A stretch of DNA of 64,000 nucleotides from Polytrichum commune (Eukaryota; Streptophyta; Polytrichopsida; Polytrichales; Polytrichaceae). A model generated the notes under the pieces. That model searched no databases and was not told where the DNA came from. It was given only the letters and a program-made list of their open reading frames with translations. Positions 12,244 through 23,945 of this stretch are shown in pieces. Each line of letters opens with the position of its first letter. The stretch's first letter is position 1. A program made the position numbers and the translations under genes. The DNA lies in the NCBI GenBank assembly GCA_950295325.1, contig OX485804.1:66316033-66380032 (forward strand). Direction: 5' to 3'.

Positions 12244-13690
12244 TGGCACTACCTAGTACCCCTCTCCCAAGCCAAAGTGACTTAGCAAAATGGAAAACAA
12301 AACAAACAAACAAACAAAAACAAAACCAAGATCCATATCGTAACAAAATTGAAGTTACTCCCCAACAACATCACTCAATTGTTACACTATTGCAGTGCAA
12401 ATGAGAAGTCCTCTTTAAGACTGAAGGTTGCTCTTCTACCTCTCTTCTACATGTACAATCAACGGTCTTCCATTTCTCAAGCATCTCTACTAGTATGTTC
12501 AATTAGGTTGCCCCATGCTAATTTCTTGACATTTCACACTATTTTGAGATTTTATTACCACATTAACAAAACAAAAAATTGTTTTGAAATTTCCCTTGCT
12601 AGTTGGCATCCACTATGGAGGCCTCTACGTGTCCCACATGGTATGGTACCTAGTGTATATACATGGAGGCCCGTAATATGTGATTTATGTCTAGTGCCTT
12701 TATTTGGAAACATTTGCATCTCCGTGGATTTGGGTTATGACCCAAAGCAATTTCCATGTGTCACAAAACAACTTATTTGTGAAGACAACCTAATTGCACA
12801 TATCGATGTACATGTCATGCTGACTGACCTAGACTAGGGAGTCAATTCCCATACTGGCTATGGATAACTATCTACGTGTCAATTTTACGTTCATTGCCAA
12901 CGGTGCTACTTTGTCACGATTCAAATGATTGAATGAACTGGTGACAATAGGAGTTCTTTTCTTAAATGCTTCTACTACACCCATTAAAAAACATGCAAGT
13001 AGCATGTTTAATCATAGGGAAGTAAACAAGGGAATGTGGCTTGCGATGAGAGGCTCTGTCCTAAAACGACATTTGGAATGTTTGGAATAATTAACATTTA
13101 AATGATTATATGACATATTGGATTGAAAATTTCACCAAGCTTCCAAGGAGCTTTCACTAAGCTTCCATTGAGCTTTCATAAATCTTTGTCATTAAGTTAT
13201 GACATGCATTACTTGAGTCTTATAATTACCACTCAAAGGCAGTCTCTACAATGCCTCTATATCATAATATGGGACAAAGCCAATAATTTTTTTATCATGC
13301 ATTTAGGGTATCAAGCTTTATATATCATACCTAGTTCAAGGGTTATTTTGTCACATTAGATGGTAGATGAATGGAAAATCTCATTTAGGGTTACATCTAC
13401 TTGAAGTTGCTAAGTTGCACACAACTATTCACATATTTGTATTTCCTCAATTTCTTCCATTCACAAACATGGCCAAATTTATTTGTGTCTTAGTTCACAT
13501 TGTCATAAGTTAGTTAGTTCCAAGATGTGAACAACATTGACTACTTGTAGTCTTGTACTTTTCTATTTTCTTTTCTCTTTTTCGTTTTTAGCACAAATTG
13601 AAACATGTGCAGTTGCAAGAAGAAACTATCACAACTGACTTGGGAAAACTAGAAAAGGCCGAGGGGAGATTAAGAAGTGATGCACATCCC
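12244..13690. other. Gene-free stretch, nothing recognised
   Basis: An open frame of about 160 codons (12349-12837, +) lacks an ATG at its start and resembles no family I know. The rest is AT-rich with scattered short frames. No element ends or RNA genes were seen. Confidence 0.4.
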
Positions 13691-13699
13691 AAGTTGAAC

Positions 13700-14480
13700 T
13701 TTCCAAGTGACCACTAGATTGCCATGAGTGACAATAAGACCTTTAACACAACATCCCAAGTCAAATTCATCACGAACATCTTGGTAAGCAACATCCGGAG
13801 CTTTTCAAAGATCCTTGAGCGTAAGTTGCCACTTAATTCTACCATAATCAAGCAAGGCATCCCACATAATACTTGGTGTGTTTTCTCCACATGCTAAGAA
13901 ATGTTGTTGAAGATCAAATCATTCCGTTGGCACCAAATAATCTACAGAAGGCCACTCCTTAAGAAAAACCAAATTTTGCTAAAAGGTTTTAGTGGCTCAT
14001 TGAGAGATTTATCAAAGAGACATTGCATCATTAAAAAGGGCTTATGGGGACCAAGGTTACTTCTTTTAGCAAAAAGTTGCCAAATGATATCAGTGGCATA
14101 GCACCAAACATGTTGAGCCATCAGGCAACTAAAAAACCTATGCTCCACAAACTCCACTTGGTGCAAAGCACAATACGTGCAACTCTTATCAATCATGGCC
14201 TAGAGATCCTTCCGTGCCATTCATGCACCGCCACCACCTTATGAACGACCGACCAAAGGAAAACGACTCCTTTCTGTGCTTTGTGTTTCTGCCAAATTAA
14301 TTTCCTTCAAGGAGAACTTGAAGGAGGAATCTCATTCTTCCACTTGTCTAGAATTGATTTCTTAAGAGCCACTTGTGTGGTGATCCATAATCGACCAAGC
14401 TTAGTAGAGTATGCCAAGAAGGGAGTTACCTCAAGTCTTGTACAATTTTGGAACTTTGGGTTGTTATGAATGAAGGACAT
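13700..14480 (-). pseudogene. Degraded LINE 3' end (reverse-transcriptase zinc-finger region)
   Basis: On the minus strand the readable segment 14196-13942 contains CTYC, then HRFFSC, then MAQHVW. This Cys-x2-Cys...His-x4-Cys pattern is that of the zinc-binding domain that follows reverse transcriptase in plant LINEs. Upstream (14470-14200) in a broken frame are FLWSVVHKVVAVHEWHGRIS-like residues, and downstream LWTIWWQRND-like residues, both usual neighbours of that domain. Several stops and frame breaks show it is dead. No polymerase core is present. Confidence 0.7.
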
Positions 14481-15400
14481 TACTTGAAGACATCATTGCT
14501 AGCAAGTTGGGTAAGGTATTAATTATGATATGACATGCTTTCAAGTTAGGTGATCATTAAGGTAGCTCGACCTAACACCGACATGGAACCTAAGACCACT
14601 CAAGATCCAAGGGGAGGGAGGGGGGGGGGCTTTATTTTATGGATAAGAGACCCTTGGAGGTTCTAAAACGAACTGCCCCTTTTCATTCGAGTGGTCCTAG
14701 GTTTTGTGACATTTGGGGTCAGTAGGTGTGTTGGTTTTTGAAAGTAATAAAAGAAATTTTTATGGGCAACCAAAATGGCCAAATGATGTAGAAAAAATAG
14801 TAGAAAGCTTCTAGACATATTTTGGCAATTCACATATAAATTCTACATGGAAAACTAGAAACTACAACATAATACATTGCACACCAACATGTTCATTCCA
14901 ATAAGAACATAACGTAATATTTCGTACTTGGGAAGTTTGTGAAGTACAAATGGCACCCAACAATAACTAGTATACTTGATGTGTATCCCCTAGTGGGGAA
15001 GGGGGTGGCGTGCACACATAGTTAAAATTAAAATACCGATGTGCATGTGTCACTTCTAAATCAATACTCATGTATGTATAAGCTTTTAGATAAGAAATAG
15101 CCTCAAGTGTTTAGAAAAGTTGAAGAAATGGCATATGATGAAATGCCTAACACACACACACATCCCAAAACACAATGCCTAAAACCCTTAATGTAGATTT
15201 GCAACTCTTATAGTAAAAAATAATAGTCTAGTATATCTACAAAATGAACAAATTAATACCCTATAGCTATGTGTATTTGTAGCCTCTACCCTTAAATAAT
15301 ATCCCTCTTGTGCATCTATGTGAATAGATCCAACCAATGTTGTGTGCACCCCTTGGGCATGTATCCAATAAAATTGTTAGTGACTATGTGAGACTATAAG

Positions 15401-15601
15401 AGCATCCCCACTCATGGAGAGCTCCACAAACAAACCTCTACCATCGGTTTTTTTAGATGATTAAAGGCAAGGTCCCATGCTCCATCCTTCCCCAAACCCC
15501 ACATACATCCTAAATTCTTATTACCCACTGATTGTGACATTGACGTTGCCTTAAGAAGTCCAAAAAAGCCAAGTTAGAGTGGCTCCATGAGTGGGGATGC
15601 T
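15401..15601. mobile_element. MITE with perfect 19-bp inverted ends, 201 bp
   Basis: AGCATCCCCACTCATGGAG at 15401-15419 is repeated exactly inverted at 15583-15601. The flanks are TATAAG on the left and TTAAGA on the right, so the duplication is unclear (TAA or TTA). GAGCATCCCC ends are common in plant MITEs. It is non-coding. Confidence 0.75.
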
Positions 15602-15681
15602 TTAAGACATCTCACAATGCCACCAAATGATGTAATTGGTTGTCCATACTTTGATCTACTTCCTCACTACTCAACCCTCAA

Positions 15682-15719
15682 CTCTCTCTCTCTCTCTCTC
15701 TCTCTCTCGCTCTCTCTCG
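15682..15719. repeat. CT microsatellite
   Basis: A run of about 13 CT units, slightly interrupted by CG, lies just outside the 201-bp MITE. Other simple repeats in the window: TA runs at about 11519-11540, 42308-42328 and 58121-58140; a CT run at about 21829-21853; TTA at about 24484-24508; and an ATCGTC-type run at about 22856-22880. Confidence 0.85.
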
Positions 15720-16930
15720 TGGAGCCACATCATGGCTTCATCCACCCCCCCCCCACTCAGCATGAAGATTTTTGATTGTGTCAAGAATAGATAGGTGCAA
15801 GTCTCATTCATTTTCATTTTTCGCATAAAGGAGAACGATGCTGGGAAGTTTATTTGAAGGTCATAGAAGGTCACTAAAACTTGAAGGAGGAATCAAAATT
15901 TCATGCACGGGGTGTTGCTCATTGCAAGGGCTAATCTTCTTGAATACTGTGGGCAACACCTTGAACCCAAAAATGTGTTAAAATTGGCATGCAAGCTCCA
16001 GAGGGGCACTGGCATCGATCTTGAGTACCATGGTCACCAAAGTCCATATTGGAATATATTCCTATAATAGTGATGTGACATTTGGAATACTCTAAATTAA
16101 AAAAGGTCTTACACAAAACCCCCTAATATAATATCCTCCGGATGCACGTGATTGCCAAAAAACACAAAGAGTGCCCCCCCCCTAAAAAAATAAGAATCAA
16201 TTCAAGTTCGTTGTGAGAGACACTTGTCATTTGGTCAATGTACTTTGACCACTTCTAGAATAGACATATGAACTCCAAATTTGGAAATCAAATCCCCACA
16301 TATATGTATTACATCATCATGATATAAATATGTTGGTAATAGTGGATCGAATTGCCCTTGACATCAAGTAGGATGAAAGTTTGAAGTTCATTGAAACGCA
16401 CCCATGGGACCAAATTCTCTGTATACCAAAGACGTCGCTCTTTCTAGTTGAGCATTGTATAAACAAATTTGGGATGTTTGAGATTCCATGGAAATGACGA
16501 GGAAAAATTCCGGAACTTGTTGCAAAACTTGTTTTTCATGAATGCCAAGAAGATAGAGAAAGCCCTTTCTTTCTTCACTTAAGTTACCCAAGGGTGCCCT
16601 GGGCTAGATCACATCTTCATTCGGCTGGGTCCCGCCCCTCCCACGCCTCCTTCAGTGCCTGGTCTTCCTGCCCGCACATGCATGGGAACTCTTCCTCGTT
16701 GGGAACCAAGATTTTTCAAATATATTTTTCAAGAACTAATACATTTGTCGGCCACAATATATAATATATTTGGTCGGTGACGAAGGGTGAACATTAATTG
16801 TATGCAATAAAGCATGCAACCCTCACTAGCACTCTTCCACTAAGAAATATATTATATTCACCTTCTTTGCACAAGAGTCACGAGGACCAACCCTTCACAA
16901 TTCAATTAGTAAAAGAGCATTTTGGAATAC

Positions 16931-17296
16931 TACACTAAATGTTGTATTTAGTGTCACCGATTCTAATCGTCTTGGTCAATACTAATTGTAAACGCCCATG
17001 TAGTGTCACCAACACTAAATGCAAACCTAACATTATTTGTCATTCCTGATAAAGAACTTTGGGCATTATAGATTTACAACGCTGCAATCATTGTCACTTA
17101 CTAAATGATTTTTCAACCAAACTTTAATCATCCATGATAATGCTTCATTGCATAAATGCTAGGATGCATAATGTATCAAAAGTGGATGAACTAAAAATTT
17201 AGTTGAGATGGTAGCACTCGTACACTCATTCATAAGAAATGTCAGCAGCCGAGTTGCCATGAAATACCATATGACACTAACTACAGTGTTCAGTGT
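16931..17296. mobile_element. MITE family A, second complete copy (inverted)
   Basis: The left end CTACACTAAATGTTGTATTT plus AGTGTCAC corresponds to the right end of the copy at 4988-5358. The interior reads as its reverse complement: TTGGTCAATACTAATTGTAAAC, CCTAACATTATTTGTCATTCC, and so on. The far end is TGACACTAACTACAGTGTTC. Divergence is moderate, so both are old insertions. Confidence 0.7.
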
Positions 17297-17805
17297 ACTA
17301 TGACTAGAAGCATTGTTTCAATTCAATTTCTTCTTTTCTTTTGTATTGGGTGAGAGACCTTTATTATACTCCTACATGACCCACTTTTCATATCTTTGGG
17401 GCAATGTTAGGGCATGCATTTTCATTGTGATAGCACATGGAGTTCATATGTTTCACATAGCTTCACTGCATTAGGATTATCAACATCCTTATGAAGTCCA
17501 CACTATTTGAAATGAATGATTTATCAAACCTCGGCGAGAGGAATTACCATGTATGAGCGTACTACCTTTCATTTTTCCAACGTACAAGCCTTGAAATAGT
17601 ATGCAATTCAAAGGTTATTTCTTTTAGTTGATTTGACACTAGAATTCGTTGTAAAGACCCCGACTCTGTTAGATGAAAGTCGAGTGAGATGAATAAGCCA
17701 CAAACTAACAAGGGGTGAAGTTATTTTTGGATGGAGGAGAGGTACGATGAGTATGCTCATATGCGATAATTCGCTCTCACCCTAATTTTCTTCATGTAAA
17801 CTTAA

Positions 17806-18267
17806 GGCTCACTTGATACATGGCTTAGGGCTTGGCCTGAGCACCGCCCAACTCATGTGCATTAAGCCCTGAATCCGGTCCAACTTTATCACTTTTTGGT
17901 GGGTCCAACACGCAAAGTGACGAGGCCCAATTGTAGGTTTCGATGTTCTTGAGGGGAAACTGTAGCAAAGAGAATGAACCTTCCAAGGACCGACAGTAGA
18001 GATGTTCATTATCCAACGGATGAGCAGAATCTGACCCATGTTGAGAGTTCGTGCCGAGGAAAAGCACGTTCCGGTTTCTTCAAGCCACCTTGAAGGTTTG
18101 GCAACAAAATTGTGCCACCTAGGACGCCACATGGGATGAGTGAATGTTCAGACCCAACCCTGGTATAAAGCCCTTGGACTGGATTTGATGAATCCGAGCG
18201 ATCCTACTGGACCAAATTTTGAGAGTTCAGGCCGGCCCTCAATCCGGTCTCAAGTATAAAGTGAGCC
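17806..18267. mobile_element. Possible Harbinger-like MITE, 462 bp
   Basis: The ends GGCTCACTTGATAC (17806) and the inverse of GTATAAAGTGAGCC (18254-18267) form a 14-bp inverted repeat with one mismatch. It is bounded by TTAA on the left and TTAG on the right, compatible with a TTA duplication. Interior pieces such as GAATCCGGTC recur. Weak frames on the minus strand do not resemble proteins. Confidence 0.5.
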
Positions 18268-18321
18268 TTAGAAACTTAGGAAAATTCTTGGAAAAGAAAA
18301 ATAGATCCAGTCACCGGAAAT

Positions 18322-18690
18322 TGCATGGTGGGGTGCACACCAATGACGAGAGTGGTGCCACATGGCACTTGGACAAGAAATTTACACTGAAAACTTCATA
18401 ACACATATGATTTTAAACACCAAAAAGATCTCATGCCAAGTAACTTAATAAGTTTAGTACGATGCACACTGATGACAACACACGTGACATACAAAAGGTC
18501 CTTTACATTGCTTGACTTCATGGTCCACCGCATTTTTAACACCAAAATGTCTTTGTGTGCGGGTACACACATTCACACCACACTTATGTAGAAATGATTA
18601 GTGTTGGCTTTACAATTAGTTACTATGGCTTGCATTAATTTCAAGATGTGGGTGCTCCAAATTAGTGTGGTCCGCACTATTTGAAACAAC
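18322..18690. repeat. Dispersed repeat family C, copy 1
   Basis: This shares an ordered series of blocks with 33187-33580: TGCACACCAATGA, GTGGTGCCACATG, TTTACACTGA, TCTCATGCCAAGT, TTTACA(T/C)TG(C/A)(T/A)TGACTTCATGG, and AAATTAGTGTGGTCC. The gaps between blocks differ. No clear ends were found, so the element class is open. Confidence 0.6.
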
Positions 18691-19423
18691 TGTTCTAATA
18701 AGCTGTAGGGTACGCATCATGTGAGACATTGATGTACTCATTCGTACACTAGAACTTATTTCCACTCATGAAACTAAAAGCTGGTGATTGTGATGCTACA
18801 AAATTCATTGTATGGATCAATGAATCATCCTGTTGTGGTGCTACTAGTGTAATTGATAAGAAACGGAAGACATGGTGGTGGTGGTGATGGTGGATCCGTC
18901 ACCCCACCGTTCCTTGTCGTTCCCCACCGTTAACACGAAGCATAAATGCGAGGGTCACCTCATGAGTAGAATGTTCCTTCTCAGAGCTAGTCTTGAAGCA
19001 CTAGAGAAAAGGAGTTAATTAATTGCTGCACCAGACCTGATGAATCTACTGCTTTGGATAAATGTGCACTACTTAAGGAACTTGGACCAAAAGGTTGTGA
19101 CATGACAAAGAATTGAGATACACAGAACTAAGTGGGCACACACAATACCTGGTTCAGACCATTGCATTCATAAGTTGCAGCACATTGGTATCAATCAAAT
19201 TCATAGGGTACAGATAGTGGTTGCATTGTACCCTGGACATGATAAATTGACAGGGGCAATTTATTTGCACCATGAATTTACAAAGAATATTCTACACCTA
19301 AGCATGTGCACTCTATGCAGTCTAGTTTACAAGGGTCGGTCCAGGTTGATCAAATCAGGTTCATTGACCTGATCCAACTGAACGCCGCATCTCTCTCTCT
19401 TTGCATGCTTCTTAAAAGAATTT

Positions 19424-20731
19424 TCACCGGGCCTCCATAGTGCTTGTAAGAAGCTCCTTGGAAGCCATCATATTGCTCTCCCACTGCTTAGAATTCCTCC
19501 AGATTTGCTCGAGTGTGGAGGAAACGTGATGCATGTCCGGTCTCAACTCTGGGTCAGGATCGACACAACGTTTAGCCAACTCGGCAGTTTTGAAGGCAGA
19601 ATCTAATGGAAATTTGTCTCTCAGCAAGGGATCCATCCAACTTCGAATTCTACTTCTAGTATCTTTCTCTGCAAAAAGAGCTGCTATCGTTTCTGGAAGA
19701 AGAGTTTTCTTCATAGAATTGGTTCTTAAATCTGCCTGCATCGTAACAGCTTCTCTCCCAGACAAAACTTCTAAAAGAATGACTCCAAAAGCGTAGATGT
19801 CAAGCTTTGGAGTAATCAAACCTCCAGACACATACTCAGGTGCCATGTATCCATGTGTACCTGTAATCTTGACACTCTGCGCTCGTCGGAGTGTACGCCC
19901 ACTACTATGTTTCCTGCCGCTGTCCACCTCCTTCACCACTTGAATCTCCTCCTCCGAAATTGTTTTCACCTTAGTCTCTGCCTGTTTTTCCCCCCTGATT
20001 CTTGCGACTCCAAAATACGCAATTCGCGCATGGAGGTCGTTGTCTAAGAGGATGTTGCTACTCTTGATGTACTTATGTACAGTTGGCGTATGCAAGTGAT
20101 GGTGGAGATACTCCAGCCCCTTTGCCACATCCAGAATTACCTGTAGCCTTGATATCCAAGAGGGCAATGCTGAAAAACCAGGGGAGAATTTACTATGAAG
20201 GTATTGCCTTAAATTTCCTCCATCAACAAATTCGTACACCAGATAAACATGGTCCCCAGTCATACACCCGCCCAGCAGCCTCACCAAATTGGAATGATGT
20301 ACACTGCACAAGCTCTTGATCTCTGCTACAAAGTTGGTGTGAGCTCCTCCCATCTTGTCCAAAACTATTGCAACATCTGAATTGTTCACTTTCCCACGGT
20401 ATACCGAAGTGCCCAATTTCTTGGAGGGGTTGAAATTATCGGTCGCCTTCATGAGGTCCTTATACTGGAAAATGATAGGGCCATCTGAGAGCATGTCTCT
20501 AATATTGTTAAGAGAGGATGCACTGCTGGATGATTGTTGGGATGCCTTTGATTCTTTTGAAAATTCATGGCTAGAGCCGGCGTAGCTGTTGGTAAACTCT
20601 ACGCTACTGTCTATGGGGGTCCTGGGTTTTGATCCAGCTATGGAAGAAATTGGAGTGGAACGGCTAGAGGGAGGTTGCTTCACCGCGCGCACCCTTTTCA
20701 CCAGACACATGCTTCTGAATGACCGCGGCAT
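19424..20731 (-). CDS. Intronless receptor-like cytoplasmic pseudokinase (LysM-kinase related)
   Basis: A single exon of 435 residues. Residues 1-85 are a Ser-rich, Arg/Lys-rich head with no signal peptide or membrane span, so it lacks the ectodomain of a receptor. The kinase fold covers about 88-412: FQYKDLMKATDNF entry, DHVYLVYEFVDGGNL hinge, MAPEY at 296-300, DIYAFGVILLEVLSGREAV, and ELRPDM near 396. Catalytic residues are gone. The beta-3 Lys of VAVK is Val (VAIV, residue 123), HRD is HKY (219-221), DFG is YFG (239-241), and the glycine loop is only GTSVYRG. The loop between YFG and APE is long (about 45 residues, Ser/Glu-rich). Wording matches the Arabidopsis At3g57120-like clade next to LYK kinases, from memory. 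It probably acts as a scaffold or allosteric partner. The partner is unknown. Confidence 0.85.
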   Translation of the reverse strand: MPRSFRSMCLVKRVRAVKQPPSSRSTPISSIAGSKPRTPIDSSVEFTNSYAGSSHEFSKESKASQQSSSSASSLNNIRDMLSDGPIIFQYKDLMKATDNFNPSKKLGTSVYRGKVNNSDVAIVLDKMGGAHTNFVAEIKSLCSVHHSNLVRLLGGCMTGDHVYLVYEFVDGGNLRQYLHSKFSPGFSALPSWISRLQVILDVAKGLEYLHHHLHTPTVHKYIKSSNILLDNDLHARIAYFGVARIRGEKQAETKVKTISEEEIQVVKEVDSGRKHSSGRTLRRAQSVKITGTHGYMAPEYVSGGLITPKLDIYAFGVILLEVLSGREAVTMQADLRTNSMKKTLLPETIAALFAEKDTRSRIRSWMDPLLRDKFPLDSAFKTAELAKRCVDPDPELRPDMHHVSSTLEQIWRNSKQWESNMMASKELLTSTMEAR

Positions 20732-21559
20732 TCACCTCCAATGACCTACATTTAAGTCCGAAGCCATGCCAAATGATATTGCCGTCCCGGTTTACTTCAT
20801 TAAGGCCAAAATCAAGGCAGTGCATATGACATAAGAGTAGCTTACTGTGAAAGCCTTCCTATTCAAATATACTCCTCTTTTGTCAGGCACGGATTAGAAT
20901 CTTGAGGAGAACTAAATCCGACGTAAATCAATTTCACTTCTTCATCATCATTGAGCCATCACAATGGCTTATGCTATATTAGACGCCCATTACCAGGTCA
21001 TAAGGTCAATGATAGTGTCCGCTTGGCCTCCAATCTAAAGCCCCAAATCTGGCAATATTTGTCTACAACTGTTGCGTTTTACTATGTGTCTGCCACTCCT
21101 AAAATCTGCATAAAAGAAATAATCTCCTTAGGTACTAAACACGGTTAACTCAAACATCTCATCAGGAGAGTATACCTGTGAACGTAATTACATGTAGTAC
21201 TGTAGGTCAATGTTGAGGCTTGGAAAAGGTTGCCACCTATCTGTGAAAGAACTAGGTTTTCCTGCAATCGAGCCACTTCAGGGCGCCTTCTTGTCTCAAT
21301 GCAAATTTCCAGACTTGCCGCACTTCCTCTCCTCGTCTTTGCCGATTCAATTGGTTAGTGAATGCAGCTGTGCCATAGTCATTTCGAGACTTGAGTCAAA
21401 AAAATCCAGGCAACCGATTTATGCTCAATCTGTCCTTTTTCTCTTTTTTTATTAAAACAAATCTCCCCCTTGTGAAATACTGCTTTCCAAGGAATGTTGA
21501 ACCACAACTGCTTTGCTCTATACCCTAAACTAGCACAATATATGCAACAATGCGGCCTA
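20732..21559. promoter_or_regulatory. Proximal upstream region of the pseudokinase gene
   Basis: About 0.8 kb of non-repetitive, non-coding sequence lies between the ATG and the tandem repeats. It should hold the leader and core promoter. I could not pick a TATA box or a spliced leader with confidence. Confidence 0.35.
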
Positions 21560-22485
21560 AACTCAGAACTTACTTCGACTCTCTAGGTTTTGGTCCCCTT
21601 TTGGTAATCTTCGAATGCACGTATATGCGTAAGCTCGAATCAAATCAAATCATCGAGACTCAGGCGCATTCACTAAGACATATCCAGTGCACTCTGATCA
21701 CTATGTTGTTCTCGGCTTTAATTCGCTGGCCTATGAGCAATATATGAAGACGTTCGAGGAGACAAAATGGAACAATAAACAGTACTCAAGTTCGGACAGA
21801 GCCGATTAGATGCACCACTTCCGTAGCTCTCTCTCTCTCTCTCTCTCTCTCTCTGCTGCGAGTAATCTCCGACCCTGAGTTCTTAGTTCGGACAACTCGA
21901 ATCAAATCGTGACTCAGGCGCATTTACTAAACAAATCCGATGCACTCTGAAATGTTGTTCTCGGTGTATTGGCAAGCTCGAGAGCCTTGACTGCTTCAAT
22001 TCTACAATACGCTGGCCTACAAGCACAACGTGAAGACGTTTACGAAGAATAAAACAGAACAATAAACAAAACTCGAGTTCGGACAGAGCCAACTAGATGC
22101 ATCACTTCCGTGGCACTCTCTGAAGCTCTCTGCTGCGATTATAAATCTTCGACCTCGACTTCTTAGTTCGGACACCTCGAATCAAATCGTGACTCACACG
22201 CATTTACTAAAACCAATCCAGTGTGCTCTGAAATGTTGTTCTCGGTGTATTTGCAAGCTCGAGAGCCTCGACCGATTTAATTCTACAAGACGCTGGCTCT
22301 CCGAGCAATATATATATATAAATATATGAAGGCGTTTCGCAAAGAGAAAACAAAACGGAACAATACACAGATGTGGAATCGGACGGAACCCACTAGATGC
22401 ACTTCCGCGGCAGTCTTTGGAACGCTCTCTCTCGAGTCTCTCTGCTACGATGATTAACCTCCACCCTTGACTTCTTAGTAAGGCT
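21560..22485. repeat. Three tandem copies of a 260-280-bp unit upstream of the pseudokinase
   Basis: The marker CTCGAATCAAATC starts at 21634, 21896 and 22176, so the period is about 262 then 280. Each unit carries the same blocks in order: GACTCA(G/C)(G/A)CGCATT, GTTGTTCTCGG, GCTGGC, TGAAG(A/G)CGTT, AACAATA(A/C)AC, TCGGACAGAGCC, CTAGATGCA, CACTTCCG and a CT-rich stretch. A partial unit stands at each end (CAGAACTTACTTCG near 21560; CACTTCCGCGG to CTTCTTAGTAAGG near 22400-22480). The array lies 0.8-1.8 kb upstream of the kinase start, so it may be part of its regulatory region. It is non-coding. Confidence 0.75.
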
Positions 22486-23174
22486 TCTTTCTCGCACCCT
22501 AATCATACAGACAACATTCATTCCAACTGCGCACTTCCGACAAGACACGCCAACTACCAAACCCCAGTCCTTTCTGAAACCTCCGTCTTCTCTTTCCCTT
22601 TCCCTCTCCCTGCCCTGACCCTTCCCTCTCGGCACAGAAATCGATATACTAGCTTGCCACTACAGTAGCAATTGTAACGTCCTGCTGACCGAGCGAGGAC
22701 TCAAGCGGAAGGTGGTAGGCCGCAGGTTCCGGGTATACAAAATCACTTTGCACTACTTAAGAGTATTCGTAGAGTGTTACACCCATGGCAACCACACGAA
22801 GCCCCCAGGGCTGTACCGGACGGCCAGATAAGTTACCATAAGAAGCACCAGCGGCATCGTCATCGTCATCGTCATCGTCACCCCAAAGGGGTACTAATAA
22901 GCTTAAGCGGCGGGAATTGGCAGTAAATACAAGTATTGTAATGGAATTCTGGAAGTACTTTACTGAATTTTTGCAGCTATGATCGGCTTGTGCGATTGCG
23001 CCGCGTGCTTATCGCCATAGCCAGCACCTGCAGTGCAACGGTGCAGATGACGTTCGTACATATTGATTGCTGACAAGCGCTGCCGGAATGGTGACGCGAC
23101 TATTTGGCGCCCTGGAAACGGTGACGGTTCAACTGGGCAACGGCAACGGCAACGGCGACGGGAACTGCAAGGGG

Positions 23175-23945
23175 CTGATCACACCGGTCATGCCCCGATC
23201 ACATCAAACTTTCGGTCCGGTTCCAACCATGAAATTGTTGGGAATTATGTGAAGAAATAGATGTTGGCCCACCACTTTTCATACTATTACATTCGGAGAT
23301 GCTGATGGATGGTGCCAGAAGTGGCCTGGTGTGATCAACCCCTCATGCCCCGATCACACCAAACTTTCCATTCGGTTCCAGCTGTGAAATTGTTGGTGAC
23401 TATGTTAGAGAAATAGATGTTGGCCCACCACTTTTCACACTATTACAGTCGGAGATGCTGATGGATCGTGCCAGAAGTGGGTGGGGTGATCAACCCCTCA
23501 TGCCCCGATCACACCAAACTTTCCTTTTGGTTCCGGCTGTGAAATTGTTGGGGATTATGTTGAGAAATAGATGTTGGCCCACCACTTTTCACACTATTAC
23601 AGTCGAAGATGCTAACAGATGATGCCATAAGTGGGTGGTGTGATCAACCCCTCATGCCCTGATCACACCAAACTTTCCATTCGGTTCCGGCTGTGAAATC
23701 GTTGGGGATTATGTTGACAAATAGATGTTGGCCCACCACTTTTCACACTATTACATTCGGAGATGTTGACGGATGGTGCCATAAGTGGGCTGGTGTGATC
23801 AACCCCTCAGTATTGACACCATCCGTCAGCATCTCCGGCTATAGTAGTGTGAAAAGTGGTGGGCCAACATCTATTTCTCAACATAATCCCCAACAATTTC
23901 ATGGTTGGAACTGGACATAAACTTTGATGTGATCAGGTCATGGCT
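23175..23945. mobile_element. Fold-back element with internal 155-bp tandem repeats
   Basis: Four direct units begin with CATGCCC(C/T)GATCACA at 23189, 23344, 23499 and 23653 (period 155, 155, 154). Each contains CCAAACTTTC, GAAATTGTTGG, AAATAGATGTTGGCCCACCA, CTTTTCACACTATTACA and GGAGATGCTGA. A final unit from about 23818 to 23945 is inverted, ending with the reverse complement of the start (TTTGATGTGATCAGGTCATGG). The whole therefore folds back on itself. Such tandem-repeat-filled inverted ends are known from Foldback and some Mutator-like elements. No transposase is present and no target duplication was recognised. Confidence 0.7.

Noticed and set aside
12349-12837. 162-codon open frame on the plus strand
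   Set aside because: It starts at TTG and not ATG, has no recognisable motif, and lies in repeat-rich AT-rich DNA; chance openness is likelier.
16388-16591. 67-codon minus-strand frame suggestive of retroelement protein
   Set aside because: Short, no catalytic motif and no flanking long terminal repeats; not supportable.
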